From: Brevundimonas halotolerans
GTDB taxonomy: Bacteria > Pseudomonadota > Alphaproteobacteria > Caulobacterales > Caulobacteraceae
Length of the DNA: 64,000 bases
Direction: 5' to 3'
Assembly (NCBI RefSeq): GCF_003730275.1
Contig: NZ_QTTA01000024.1
Location: forward strand, 38,506 to 102,505
The notes beneath the pieces were generated by a model. The model had not been told where the DNA came from and searched no databases. It worked only from the letters and a program-made list of their open reading frames with translations. Every line of letters begins with the position of its first letter. Position 1 is the first letter of the stretch. A program made the position numbers and the translations under genes. Positions 15,776-24,207 of this stretch are shown here, piece by piece.

Positions 15776-16555
15776 CTAAAGTCGTCTAATGATCAGCGCG
15801 TCGAAGCCCTCGGCGCGCTGATTCGTATCGGCCGCTGCCAAGGCCTGAACCAGCACGCGGCCTTCTGTGCCGACCGCATGGATCACCGCGTCAGGCCCCA
15901 GTGCGATCGCCGAATGACCGGTCCAGCCCCGGTCGCCCCGGGTGTACGGCCAGACGACAATATCCCCCCGCCTCAGGTCTGTCCGATCAACCGCCTCGCC
16001 CAGTTCTGCCTGGGCGTCAGCGTTGCGAGGCGCAGCCCGTCCCCCGGCGATCAGACAGGCCTGGACCAGCCCGGAACAATCGGTGCCTGACTCTGTGCGG
16101 CCGCCCGCGGCGTAAGGCACACCCAGAAAGGTCTCGGCCACCGCAACCAGATCCGGCTCGAACTCGCCCAGCGGCATCAAGGCCACATCGCCGACCGCGT
16201 CCCGCGACGGGTCGACAAGAGCATTGAACGGCAGAACCCCGCCCGGGCTGGCCATCCGGTGGGTCGGCACCCTCACACCGGACCGAAGCGCATCCTCGGC
16301 CACCCAGCCCACGACACCGTCGCGACGGCAGCGGCCCCAGTGGCGGTCGCCCTCGCGGATCAGGACGTCAAACGCCTCTCCGAACAGCAGCTGGGAGATC
16401 CGGTTGCCGTCATCATCCAGCACATCAGCCTGCGGGACGACCGCCTGCATGGCCTCGGTCGGGCGATAGGCGCGCGCGGACACAATCCCTTCCAGTGCCG
16501 TCTCGGCAAGGTCGGGTCGCATCAGCAGGGCGCGGGTATCGACGTCGATCATCAC
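15776..16555 (-). CDS. NlpC/P60 family peptidoglycan endopeptidase
   Basis: 259 residues. The first 130 residues contain bacterial SH3-like repeats (ISQLLFGEAFDVLIREGDRHWGRCRRDGVVGWV). The C-terminal NlpC/P60 domain has catalytic Cys in TDCSGLVQACLIAGG and His in GHSAIALG. No signal peptide is evident, as in other cytoplasmic-looking alphaproteobacterial DUF-SH3/P60 pairs. It lies 76 bases downstream of the M17 aminopeptidase gene, a recurrent pairing that suggests joint turnover of muropeptides. Confidence 0.9.
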   Translation of the reverse strand: MMIDVDTRALLMRPDLAETALEGIVSARAYRPTEAMQAVVPQADVLDDDGNRISQLLFGEAFDVLIREGDRHWGRCRRDGVVGWVAEDALRSGVRVPTHRMASPGGVLPFNALVDPSRDAVGDVALMPLGEFEPDLVAVAETFLGVPYAAGGRTESGTDCSGLVQACLIAGGRAAPRNADAQAELGEAVDRTDLRRGDIVVWPYTRGDRGWTGHSAIALGPDAVIHAVGTEGRVLVQALAAADTNQRAEGFDALIIRRL

Positions 16556-16631
16556 ATGCGGCGGCGGGTGGGTCCGGATTCCGCGCCACCCTGCACCGAC
16601 AAGGCGAAGGTCGCGTTAACGCCGCCCCGAT

Positions 16632-18026
16632 TCAGCCGGGATAACGCGTCTTCAGCATCTCGAAGGCGGCGCGCATCGCCTGGACCTCGCCGCCCTGGGG
16701 CCAGCCCGCCCGGCCCCGCGGATTCCAGGCGAAGATGTCCATGTGCGCCCAGGCCCCGGTCCCGGGTGCGAAATGCTTGAGGAACAGGGCCGCCGTCACG
16801 GATCCGGCCTGGGCCCAGGCGGCCGAGTCGTTCCGGAGGTCGGCGATGTCGCTGTCCAGGGCATCGGAATAGGGCGCCCACAAGGGCATCCGCCACAGGG
16901 GGTCCTCGACCCGCGCCGAGGCCGCCAGCATATCGGCCGCCAGCGCCTCATCATCCGTATAGAGCGGCGGCAGGTCCGGCCCCAGCGCTATGCGGGCCGC
17001 GCCGGTCAGGGTGGCAAAGTCTAGCGTCAGATCAGGCTCCAGCTCTCCGGCGCGGGCCAGGGCATCGGCCAGGATCAGCCGCCCCTCGGCATCGGTATTG
17101 CCGATCTCGATGGTCAGCCCCTTGCGGCTGGACAGGATATCGCCCGGGCGAAAGGCATCGCCCGAGACGGCGTTCTCGACGGCGGGCACCAGCACCACCA
17201 GCCGTACCGCGAGACCGGCTCGCATCACCTGCCGGGCCAGCCCCAGCGCATGGGCGGCCCCGCCCATGTCTTTCTTCATATTGCGCATGCCGGCGCCGGC
17301 CTTGAGATTCAGCCCACCCGTGTCGAACACCACCCCCTTGCCGACGATCGCCAGCAACGGCAGGTCAGACCGGTCCGTATTCCAGTGGATCTCGATCATA
17401 CGGGGGGCCCGCGCCGGCACCGCCGCACGGCCGACGGCGTGCACGGCCGGATAGTTGGCGTCGAGCAGGGCATCGCCGGTGATCACGCTGATCGTGGCGC
17501 CCGACTCTTCGGCGATCTCGCGCGCCATCGTCTCGATCTGCAGCGGACCCATGTCGGCGGCGGGGGTATCCACCATCTCCCGGACCAGATCGCAGCTGCG
17601 CGCCAGATCGAGCACCCGGTCGACGTCCACAGTGTCGGCCACGACCAGCCGGGCGGGAGGCTCGGTCCCGACCGCAGTGTACCGGTCAAAGGCATAGCTG
17701 CCGAGGCAGAAGGCCAACGCCGCGAGGTCAGCCTGACCGTCCGGCACCCCGTCCAGCCGCCAGACTCCGCCCGGCAGGCGGTCGGCGAGGGCCCGCAGGG
17801 CCATGGGCTCAAAGGCCTTGCCGATGCCGAACAGCGCCTCGGCAATCTCTCCCGCATCATCCGGGCACAGCAACAGCCGCCCCCTCTGCCCCTTGAAACC
17901 ATTGGCGGAAGCCCAGGCGCCGGCCCGACCGTCCAGCGCTTCGTCCGCGGCAGTCAGACGTACGGGGCGGGCCGATTTTGCCTCTTCGGTATCGGCGGCG
18001 ACCAGAACGGGCAGGCGGCGGGACAT
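16632..18026 (-). CDS. M17 leucyl aminopeptidase family protein
   Basis: 464 residues. The M17 catalytic domain is evident: IVGKGVVFDTGGLNLKAG, MKKDMGGAAHALGLA, and NTDAEGRLILADALARAG, which carry the two-metal ligands (Lys, Asp, Asp, Asp-X-Glu). The N-terminal domain is shorter than in PepA. It removes N-terminal residues from peptides in the cytoplasm and, with the P60 gene downstream, may process cell-wall peptides. Confidence 0.93.
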   Translation of the reverse strand: MSRRLPVLVAADTEEAKSARPVRLTAADEALDGRAGAWASANGFKGQRGRLLLCPDDAGEIAEALFGIGKAFEPMALRALADRLPGGVWRLDGVPDGQADLAALAFCLGSYAFDRYTAVGTEPPARLVVADTVDVDRVLDLARSCDLVREMVDTPAADMGPLQIETMAREIAEESGATISVITGDALLDANYPAVHAVGRAAVPARAPRMIEIHWNTDRSDLPLLAIVGKGVVFDTGGLNLKAGAGMRNMKKDMGGAAHALGLARQVMRAGLAVRLVVLVPAVENAVSGDAFRPGDILSSRKGLTIEIGNTDAEGRLILADALARAGELEPDLTLDFATLTGAARIALGPDLPPLYTDDEALAADMLAASARVEDPLWRMPLWAPYSDALDSDIADLRNDSAAWAQAGSVTAALFLKHFAPGTGAWAHMDIFAWNPRGRAGWPQGGEVQAMRAAFEMLKTRYPG

Positions 18027-18117
18027 GGACTCTCCACGGTCTCTGTGGGGTTAACGAAGGATTGACCGAAGCGGCCCACCCTGACGGTGACCTAAACTCT
18101 ATCCCCGGGATCGTCCC

Positions 18118-18882
18118 ATGTCGCGCCCACTTCTGTTGATCGCCACGCTCGCCGCCCTCGCCCTGCCGTCTGCGGCGTTGTCGCAGGACCGTCAGCCCGC
18201 CTCGGCCGAGACGCGCGCCACCTATGACCGGATGGACCCCCTCAGCCGCTCGCTGTTCTGGCAGCAGGAGTCCGAGATCAACCCCGCCGATCCGGTGGCC
18301 GGGGTGCGGCTGGCCCAGGCCCTGCGCGAACTGGGCCAGTTCGATCAGGCGGTTCAGGCCGCCGACAAGGTGCTGGTGGTCCAGCCCGACAACGCCGAGG
18401 CCATGATCGAGCTGGGCCGCGCCCACATCGCCCGGGGTCAGGCCTTCTATGGGATCGCGGCCCTCGAACGGGCCCGCGACCTGTTGCCCGGTGACTGGCG
18501 TCCGTGGTCGCTGCTGGGCGTGGCCTATCAGCAGGTGCGGCGCGAAGCGGATGCCCAGGTCGCCTGGGCCGAGGGCCTGCGCCTGTCGCCCGACAACCCC
18601 TCCATCCTGTCGAACATGGCCATGGTGCGCCTGACCTCCGGCGATCTGCCCGGGGCCGAAGCCCTGCTGCGGCGCGCGGCAGCCCAGCCCCAGGCCGGCC
18701 TTCAGGTGAAGCAAAATCTGGCGCTGGTGCTGGGCCTGTCCGGCAATCTGGGCGAGGCTGAAACCATCCTGCGCCGCGAACTGCCGCCCCAGGTCGCCGA
18801 CCGGAATCTGGCCTGGATCCGCGAGCGCGCGGCCGGCCCGGTCACCGCCGACAGCGGCCGCACCTGGCAGTCCCTGCAATAG
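18118..18882 (+). CDS. Exported tetratricopeptide-repeat protein
   Basis: 254 residues with a cleavable signal peptide (LLLIATLAALALPSAALSQ). Four or five TPR units are visible (AGVRLAQALRELGQFDQAVQAADKVL; AEAMIELGRAHIARGQAFYGIAAL; SILSNMAMVRLTSGDLPGAEALL; QNLALVLGLSGNLGEAETIL). It is probably a periplasmic scaffold resembling the pilus-associated TadD-like proteins, though no pilus genes are near. It stands alone between divergent pepA-like and downstream iscU-like genes. Confidence 0.85.
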   Translation: MSRPLLLIATLAALALPSAALSQDRQPASAETRATYDRMDPLSRSLFWQQESEINPADPVAGVRLAQALRELGQFDQAVQAADKVLVVQPDNAEAMIELGRAHIARGQAFYGIAALERARDLLPGDWRPWSLLGVAYQQVRREADAQVAWAEGLRLSPDNPSILSNMAMVRLTSGDLPGAEALLRRAAAQPQAGLQVKQNLALVLGLSGNLGEAETILRRELPPQVADRNLAWIRERAAGPVTADSGRTWQSLQ

Positions 18883-18921
18883 CGTCTTTCGCAGGCCGCG
18901 GGTCGCGCCTATGTTTCGTCC

Positions 18922-19410
18922 ATGATCGACGACCTCTACAGCGCACGGATTCTGGGTCTGGCGGCCAACCTGCCCCACGCCGGACGGCTGGTCCGTGCCG
19001 ACGGTACCGGTGAGCGCGTGGCCCGGCTGTGCGGCTCGCGCGCCATCGTCGATGTGACCCTGGACGATCAGGGCCTGATCACCGACTTCGCCCAGGACAT
19101 CAAGGCCTGCGCCCTCGGACAGGCCGCCGCTGGCGTGATCGGCGAGGCCGTCATCGGCGCTACAGCTGACGAGATCACCACCGCTGCAACAGCCCTGACA
19201 GACATGCTGAAGGCCGGCGGCGAGGGTCCGGAGGGCCGCTTCGAGGGCCTGCGCGTGCTCAAGCCCGTCGCCGACTATCCCCAGCGCCATGCCTCCACCC
19301 AGGTGGCCATGGGGGCGCTGGTCGATGCCGTCGACATGGCGTTGGCGACGTCCTTGGCGACCCGCGACATCCCCGAGGCCGAGCGAACTCGCCGCGCCGG
19401 AGCGGCCTGA
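18922..19410 (+). CDS. Iron-sulfur cluster scaffold (IscU/NifU N-terminal-like) protein
   Basis: 162 residues. It opens DDLYSARILGLAANLPHAGRL, then a Cys-bearing loop around RLCGSRAIVDVTLDDQGLITDFAQDIKACALGQAAAGVI, which resembles the KACxx(S/A)xAS motif of IscU. Later LKPVADYPQRHAS corresponds to the third-Cys region, but the Cys is replaced by His. It may be an IscU-like relative with altered cluster ligands. It precedes yidD by 72 bases. Confidence 0.75.
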   Translation: MIDDLYSARILGLAANLPHAGRLVRADGTGERVARLCGSRAIVDVTLDDQGLITDFAQDIKACALGQAAAGVIGEAVIGATADEITTAATALTDMLKAGGEGPEGRFEGLRVLKPVADYPQRHASTQVAMGALVDAVDMALATSLATRDIPEAERTRRAGAA

Positions 19411-19482
19411 TCCGCCCGGCACTCCCCGAGCTCGCCCGCGGTGCTTGCCCGGGCGGGCGATGCGGGGGATAAGCGCGACGAC

Positions 19483-19761
19483 ATGGCATCCGGCGAAACC
19501 CTCTATGAACGCGGCGTCCGCGCGGCCCATCGTGGCTACAAGCTGACCCTGTCGCCCCTGATCGGGCAGTCCTGCCGGTTTTTGCCAACCTGTTCGGACT
19601 ATGCCCGCGACGCCCTGATCACTCACGGGCCGGTGCGGGGCGGATGGTTGACCGTTCGACGCCTTTGCAAATGCCATCCTTTCGGAAGCTCGGGCTATGA
19701 CCCGGTTCCGGCGCGGGAGCCCTCCCCTCCCGCGATCCAGACAACGAAGACAGACCCATGA
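19483..19761 (+). CDS. yidD: Membrane protein insertion efficiency factor YidD
   Basis: 92 residues from the ATG at 19483. The family hallmark [58 protein letters not shown] is seen in pieces: [14 protein letters not shown] and [15 protein letters not shown]. It helps YidC-dependent membrane insertion. A GTG at 19441 could extend it but adds non-conserved residues. The stop overlaps the thrS start (ATGA, 19758-19761), so yidD and thrS are coupled. Confidence 0.93.
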   Translation: MASGETLYERGVRAAHRGYKLTLSPLIGQSCRFLPTCSDYARDALITHGPVRGGWLTVRRLCKCHPFGSSGYDPVPAREPSPPAIQTTKTDP

Positions 19762-21683
19762 TCGACCTGAAATTTCCCGACGGTGCCGTCCGCCAGTTTC
19801 CGTCCTCGACGACAGGCCGGCAGGTAGCCGCCTCCATCTCGCCCTCGCTGGCCAAGAAGGCCGCCCTGGCCGAGATCAATGGCGAGCAGCGCGACCTTGA
19901 TCGCCCGATCGAGACCGGCGGCGATTTCCGCCTGCTGATGCGGGATGATCCGGCAGCGCTGGAAACCATCCGCCACGACGCCGCCCATGTGCTGGCCCAG
20001 GCGGTGCAGGAGCTGTTCCCCGGCACCCAGGTGACCATCGGCCCCGCCATTGACGACGGCTTCTATTACGATTTTCACCGCGAAGAGCCGTTCTCGACCG
20101 ACGACTTTGCCGCGATTGAAAAGCGCATGGGCGAGATCGTCGACCGCGACGAGAAGCTGGTCCGCGAGGTCTGGGATCGCGACGAGGCCATCATCTATTT
20201 CGACAGCATCGGCGAGCGCTTCAAGGCCGAGCTGATCCGCGACCTGCCGGAAAACGAGGTCATCACCGTCTATCGCACGGGCAAGTGGCTGGACCTGTGC
20301 CGGGGTCCGCACTTCCCCTCGACCAAATTCGTCGGCAAGGCCTTCAAGCTGACCAAGCTGGCCGGGGCCTATTGGCGCGGCGACCACCGCAATCCGCAGC
20401 TGCAGCGCATCTATGCGACGGCCTGGGCTTCGAAAGAGGATCTGGACGCCCACCTCAAGCGGCTGGAAGAGGCCGAGAAGCGCGACCACCGCAAGCTGGG
20501 CCGCGCCATGGAGCTCTTCCACATGCAGGAAGAGGGCCGCGGCATGGTCTTCTGGCACCCCAAGGGCTGGGTGCTGTGGCAGGTGATCGAAGCCTATATG
20601 CGCCGCCGCCTGAACGCCGCCGGCTATGTCGAGGTCAAGACGCCCCAGGTGCTGGACCGCAAATTCTGGGAAGCCTCGGGCCACTGGGACAAATACCGGC
20701 CGAACATGTTTGTCTGCGAAACGGTCGAAGGCGAGGAGCTCAGCCTCAAGCCGATGAACTGCCCGGGGCATGTGCAAATCTTTGACCAGGGCCTGCGGTC
20801 CTATCGCGAACTGCCGCTGCGCATGGCCGAGTTCGGCGCCTGCCACCGCTATGAGCCGTCCGGCGCCCTGCACGGCCTGATGCGGGTGCGCGGCTTCGTC
20901 CAGGACGATGCCCACATCTTCTGCCGCGAGGACCAGATCGTCGAGGAGACCTCGCGTTTCATCGACCTGGCGCGCAGCGTCCACGCCGACCTCGGCATGG
21001 AAACCGCCTATATCAGCCTGGGCACACGGCCCGAGGTTCGTGCGGGTACGGATGAATTCTGGGACAAGGCCGAGGCCCAGATGGCCGAAGCCGCCCGCGC
21101 GGCCGGCACCGAGCCCGTCGTGACCGAGGGCGACGGGGCCTTCTATGCCCCCAAGCTGGACTTCGTGGTCAAGGATGCCATCGGCCGCGAATGGACCTGC
21201 GGAACCATCCAGCTGGACTATGTCCTGCCCGAACGTCTGGGTGCGGAATATGTCGGAGAGGACGGCGCCAAGCACCGGCCCGTCATGCTGCACCGGGCCA
21301 TCCTGGGGTCGTTCGAGCGGTTCATCGGCATCATGATCGAGAACTATGCCGGGGCCTTCCCGCTCTGGCTGGCGCCGGTCCAGATCGTGGTCGCAACCAT
21401 CGTCTCGGACGCCGACGACTATGCGAAACAGGTGGCCGCGAAGTTCAAGGCGGCGGGCCTGCGCGTCGAGACCGACCTGCGCAACGAAAAGGTCGGCTAC
21501 AAGGTGCGCGAACACTCCGTCGCCAAGGTTCCGGTGATCGCCGTGGTCGGCAAGAACGAGGCCGAGGAGGGCAAGGTCGCCATCCGCCGTCTCGGCTCAC
21601 AAGGCCAGGAGATCGTCTCGATCGAGGAAGCCATCCGTATCCTGACGGATGAGGCCACCCCGCCCGACCTCAAACGGGGATAG
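19758..21683 (+). CDS. thrS: Threonyl-tRNA synthetase
   Basis: 641 residues, standard length. An N-terminal TGS domain ([17 protein letters not shown]), editing domain with [17 protein letters not shown] and zinc-site Cys in [14 protein letters not shown], class II catalytic core with [26 protein letters not shown] and GAFPLWLAP, and anticodon-binding domain at the end ([20 protein letters not shown]). It charges tRNA-Thr and hydrolyses Ser-tRNA-Thr. It overlaps yidD by four bases. Confidence 0.97.
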   Translation: MIDLKFPDGAVRQFPSSTTGRQVAASISPSLAKKAALAEINGEQRDLDRPIETGGDFRLLMRDDPAALETIRHDAAHVLAQAVQELFPGTQVTIGPAIDDGFYYDFHREEPFSTDDFAAIEKRMGEIVDRDEKLVREVWDRDEAIIYFDSIGERFKAELIRDLPENEVITVYRTGKWLDLCRGPHFPSTKFVGKAFKLTKLAGAYWRGDHRNPQLQRIYATAWASKEDLDAHLKRLEEAEKRDHRKLGRAMELFHMQEEGRGMVFWHPKGWVLWQVIEAYMRRRLNAAGYVEVKTPQVLDRKFWEASGHWDKYRPNMFVCETVEGEELSLKPMNCPGHVQIFDQGLRSYRELPLRMAEFGACHRYEPSGALHGLMRVRGFVQDDAHIFCREDQIVEETSRFIDLARSVHADLGMETAYISLGTRPEVRAGTDEFWDKAEAQMAEAARAAGTEPVVTEGDGAFYAPKLDFVVKDAIGREWTCGTIQLDYVLPERLGAEYVGEDGAKHRPVMLHRAILGSFERFIGIMIENYAGAFPLWLAPVQIVVATIVSDADDYAKQVAAKFKAAGLRVETDLRNEKVGYKVREHSVAKVPVIAVVGKNEAEEGKVAIRRLGSQGQEIVSIEEAIRILTDEATPPDLKRG

Positions 21684-21790
21684 TCTCGTCCGGGTCGGTA
21701 TCGGAGCGGGTCGGCGCCGGTCGAATGGTGACGATCCGCGTCTCGCCGCAGAAGGACGCGGCGCAACGTCCCGACTGACGCAAGGATCGG

Positions 21791-21811
21791 GGCCGGTCGT
21801 CACGGCCGGCC
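21791..21811. terminator. Possible terminator between convergent thrS and exported-protein gene
   Basis: A 6-bp stem GGCCGG/CCGGCC (21791-21796 with 21806-21811) with a 9-nt loop is followed on the plus strand by TCCTTTC. It is about 110 bases after the thrS stop and 19 bases before the leftward gene ending at 21830. The U-tract is weak. Confidence 0.35.
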
Positions 21812-21829
21812 TCCTTTCAAGGTCCGGCC

Positions 21830-22228
21830 TCAGCCGCTGACGAAGGCCACGGTGAACTTGCCATCGGTATAGCCGCCGATGCCCCACGTCAGCATCTGGC
21901 CGCTTTCGAAGAAGACTTCATAGGTTTCAACGCGAGCCTCGCCCTCGCCCTCGGCGCTGACGAAGGCCATGTCGCTGATCGGGCCAAGCGACTGCAGCGC
22001 CGGGCCGATCTGGTCGACCTGTTCATTGCAGGCGGTCAGCAGTTCCGCAGCCATCAGGTCCGCCGGGCATTCGCCGTCGGCGGTCGCGGTGATCATCCGC
22101 GTGAGCGAGGCGCTGTACTGCCCTTGGGCGGGTTGGGCCTCGTGACCGGCGTGGGGGTCCTGGGCATTCGCGACACCGGCCAGGGCCACGCCGGCCACCA
22201 CGGTCGCCATCATCAGGGAAAGTCGCAT
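21830..22228 (-). CDS. Small exported protein of unknown function
   Basis: 132 residues with a signal peptide (MRLSLMMATVVAGVALAGVANAQ, cleavage near 23). The mature part starts HAGHEAQPAQGQY, contains two Cys (ECPADLMAAELLTAC) that could form a disulfide, and ends in an aromatic beta-like stretch (YEVFFESGQMLTWGIGGYTDGKFTVAFVSG). Periplasmic by signal. No family recognised. Confidence 0.7.
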   Translation of the reverse strand: MRLSLMMATVVAGVALAGVANAQDPHAGHEAQPAQGQYSASLTRMITATADGECPADLMAAELLTACNEQVDQIGPALQSLGPISDMAFVSAEGEGEARVETYEVFFESGQMLTWGIGGYTDGKFTVAFVSG

Positions 22229-22347
22229 GGGGTATCCTCCATCTGGGGTTGCTCCAACAATGCGTCATGCCCTCGCTCCACTCAAGTGAAAGCGCGGTAA
22301 TGCCCACCCTCAAGTCGCGAGCGACCGCGTCGCGAGCGGCAGCGCCC

Positions 22348-23745
22348 CTAAATGTGTATCGCGTGGCCCAGCGCGCGCAAGGACGCCTCGTGAAAGGCTT
22401 CGCCCATGGTCGGGTGCACGTGGATGGTCCCGGCCACATCCTCCAGCACCGCGCCCATTTCCAGCATCTGGGCAAAGCTGTTCGACAGCTCCGACACATG
22501 CTGGCCGACGGCCTGAATGCCGAGGATGCGGTGATCCGTCTTTGACGCCAGCACCCGCACGAACCCGCCGTCATCGCCGGCCTCCAGCGCCAGCGCCCGG
22601 CCGATGGCCATGAAGGGGAACATCGCGGTGATCACATCGTCGCGCCCCTGCACGTCCTGCGGCCCCAGCCCCGCCGAGACGATCTCGGGCTCGGTGAAGC
22701 ACACTGCCGCGATCGTCACAGGATCAAATCGCTTGTCATGGCCGGCGATGATCTCGGCCACGACCTCGCCCTGGGCCGAGCCCTTGTGGGCCAGCATAGG
22801 TTCGCCGGTCAGGTCACCGACGGCCCAAACGGTCTTCATGCTGGTGGCGCAGCGGTCGTCGATCTTCACGAACGGCCCGGCCATGGCCACGCCCATATTC
22901 TCCAGACCCCAGCCCTTGGTGCGGGGGCGGCGACCGACGGTGACCAGCACCTTGTCGGCCTTGAGCTGCAGCGCCTTGCCGTCCTTGTCGGTGACGTTCA
23001 GCGCGCCCTTTTCGAACGACCCGGCCTTCGCACCGAGATGCAGCTCGACGCCGTGCTTCTCGAGCCATTTGGCGACCGGATCGGTCAGGGCCTTGTCATA
23101 GAGCGGCAGCAGGCGGTCGGCCATTTCGACAATGGCGACCTCGGCCCCCAGCTTGCGATAGGCGATGCCCAGCTCCAGCCCGATATAGCCGCCGCCGACC
23201 ACGACCAGCCTGTTCGGCACCGCATCCAGCGCCAGCGCCCCGGTCGAGGAAATCACATCGCCGCCGAACGGCAGGAACGGCAGCTCGACCGGCTCGGACC
23301 CGGTGGCCAGGATCACATGCTCGGCGGAAATGGTGATGTCGCCGTCATCGGTTTTGACAGTGCAGGTCTTGGCGTCAGAGAACTCGGCCCAGCCGTTGAT
23401 GACCTTGACCTTGGCCTTCTTCAGCAGGGCCGCGACCCCGCCGTTCAGCTTACGGACAATGCCGTCCTTCCAGGCCATGGTGGCCTTCAGGTCAATGGCC
23501 GGCTTCGACGCCGTAATGCCCAGCGTCCCGCCATCTGCAGCCTTGGCCACCGTCTCGAATTTCGAGGCCGCATGGATGATGGCCTTGGACGGAATACAGC
23601 CGACGTTCAGGCAGGTGCCGCCAAGGCCGTCGCCGCCATCCACCAGAATGGTGTCGAGGCCCAGCTGGCCACAGCGGATCCCCGCCACATAGCCGCCGGT
23701 GCCGGCGCCGATGATCAGGACTTTGGTTTTGAGGGTTTGGGTCAT
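22348..23745 (-). CDS. lpdA: Dihydrolipoyl dehydrogenase (E3) of the branched-chain 2-oxoacid complex
   Basis: 465 residues. FAD site [21 protein letters not shown], redox disulfide [13 protein letters not shown] (Cys about 45 and 50), NAD site [21 protein letters not shown], and C-terminal dimer motif [13 protein letters not shown] with the active-site His-Glu. It reoxidises dihydrolipoyl groups on E2. As last gene of the E1a-E1b-E2 operon it is the bkd-linked E3 (lpdV-like). Its ATG overlaps the upstream small gene stop by four bases. Confidence 0.95.
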   Translation of the reverse strand: MTQTLKTKVLIIGAGTGGYVAGIRCGQLGLDTILVDGGDGLGGTCLNVGCIPSKAIIHAASKFETVAKAADGGTLGITASKPAIDLKATMAWKDGIVRKLNGGVAALLKKAKVKVINGWAEFSDAKTCTVKTDDGDITISAEHVILATGSEPVELPFLPFGGDVISSTGALALDAVPNRLVVVGGGYIGLELGIAYRKLGAEVAIVEMADRLLPLYDKALTDPVAKWLEKHGVELHLGAKAGSFEKGALNVTDKDGKALQLKADKVLVTVGRRPRTKGWGLENMGVAMAGPFVKIDDRCATSMKTVWAVGDLTGEPMLAHKGSAQGEVVAEIIAGHDKRFDPVTIAAVCFTEPEIVSAGLGPQDVQGRDDVITAMFPFMAIGRALALEAGDDGGFVRVLASKTDHRILGIQAVGQHVSELSNSFAQMLEMGAVLEDVAGTIHVHPTMGEAFHEASLRALGHAIHI

Positions 23746-24203
23746 TGATGCCCTTCCAGGACGGCTTTCAGGTCCGCAGGGACATGGTACGGCTGCGGAA
23801 TCATGAGACGGCCGTCTCGATTTTCGTAGGCAACGACTACGTCGCCAACATTGAGTTCAACCCGCCAGGGAAGGCACCGTATCGGCTCATCGGACAAAGG
23901 CCGCCGGGAGTGAACCTGTTTCATTTGGTACTGGGCATCTGGAGCGCCCTGCAGCGCCTGCACCAGTTCGACCGTCACCGTTTCATCGAAGACTTCTGTG
24001 CGGTCGGATATCCGCGGAACCGCGGCAATATCGATGCGTGTAACACGGACGATCATGAGGTCGGGCCCATCCGGCCGCTGGATGTCAGACCATTGAGGCC
24101 ACGGCTCCGGCAGGCAGGCCATAACGGGCGTTGCCAATGCAACTCCAATTACCGCGCTGACCGCTGCGCCAATGACGCGGGATTTAGGATTCCGCAGTCT
24201 CAT
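23742..24203 (-). CDS. Exported protein of unknown function embedded in the bkd operon
   Basis: 153 residues from the ATG at 24203, with a basic N-terminus and signal peptide ([20 protein letters not shown], then CLPEPWPQW), so possibly a lipoprotein or a cleaved protein with a first Cys. The rest ([58 protein letters not shown]) looks like a beta sandwich. It sits between E2 (4 bases after) and lpdA (ATGA overlap) with no obvious role in the cytoplasmic complex. Lower-GC codon use than its neighbours suggests a later insertion. Confidence 0.7.
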   Translation of the reverse strand: MRLRNPKSRVIGAAVSAVIGVALATPVMACLPEPWPQWSDIQRPDGPDLMIVRVTRIDIAAVPRISDRTEVFDETVTVELVQALQGAPDAQYQMKQVHSRRPLSDEPIRCLPWRVELNVGDVVVAYENRDGRLMIPQPYHVPADLKAVLEGHQ

Positions 24204-24207
24204 ACCC

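Noticed and set aside
18051..18065. TTAA-N7-TTGA as a CtrA-type binding site upstream of the TPR gene
   Set aside because: One mismatch in the second half and no other CtrA-type sites nearby; too frequent by chance to call.
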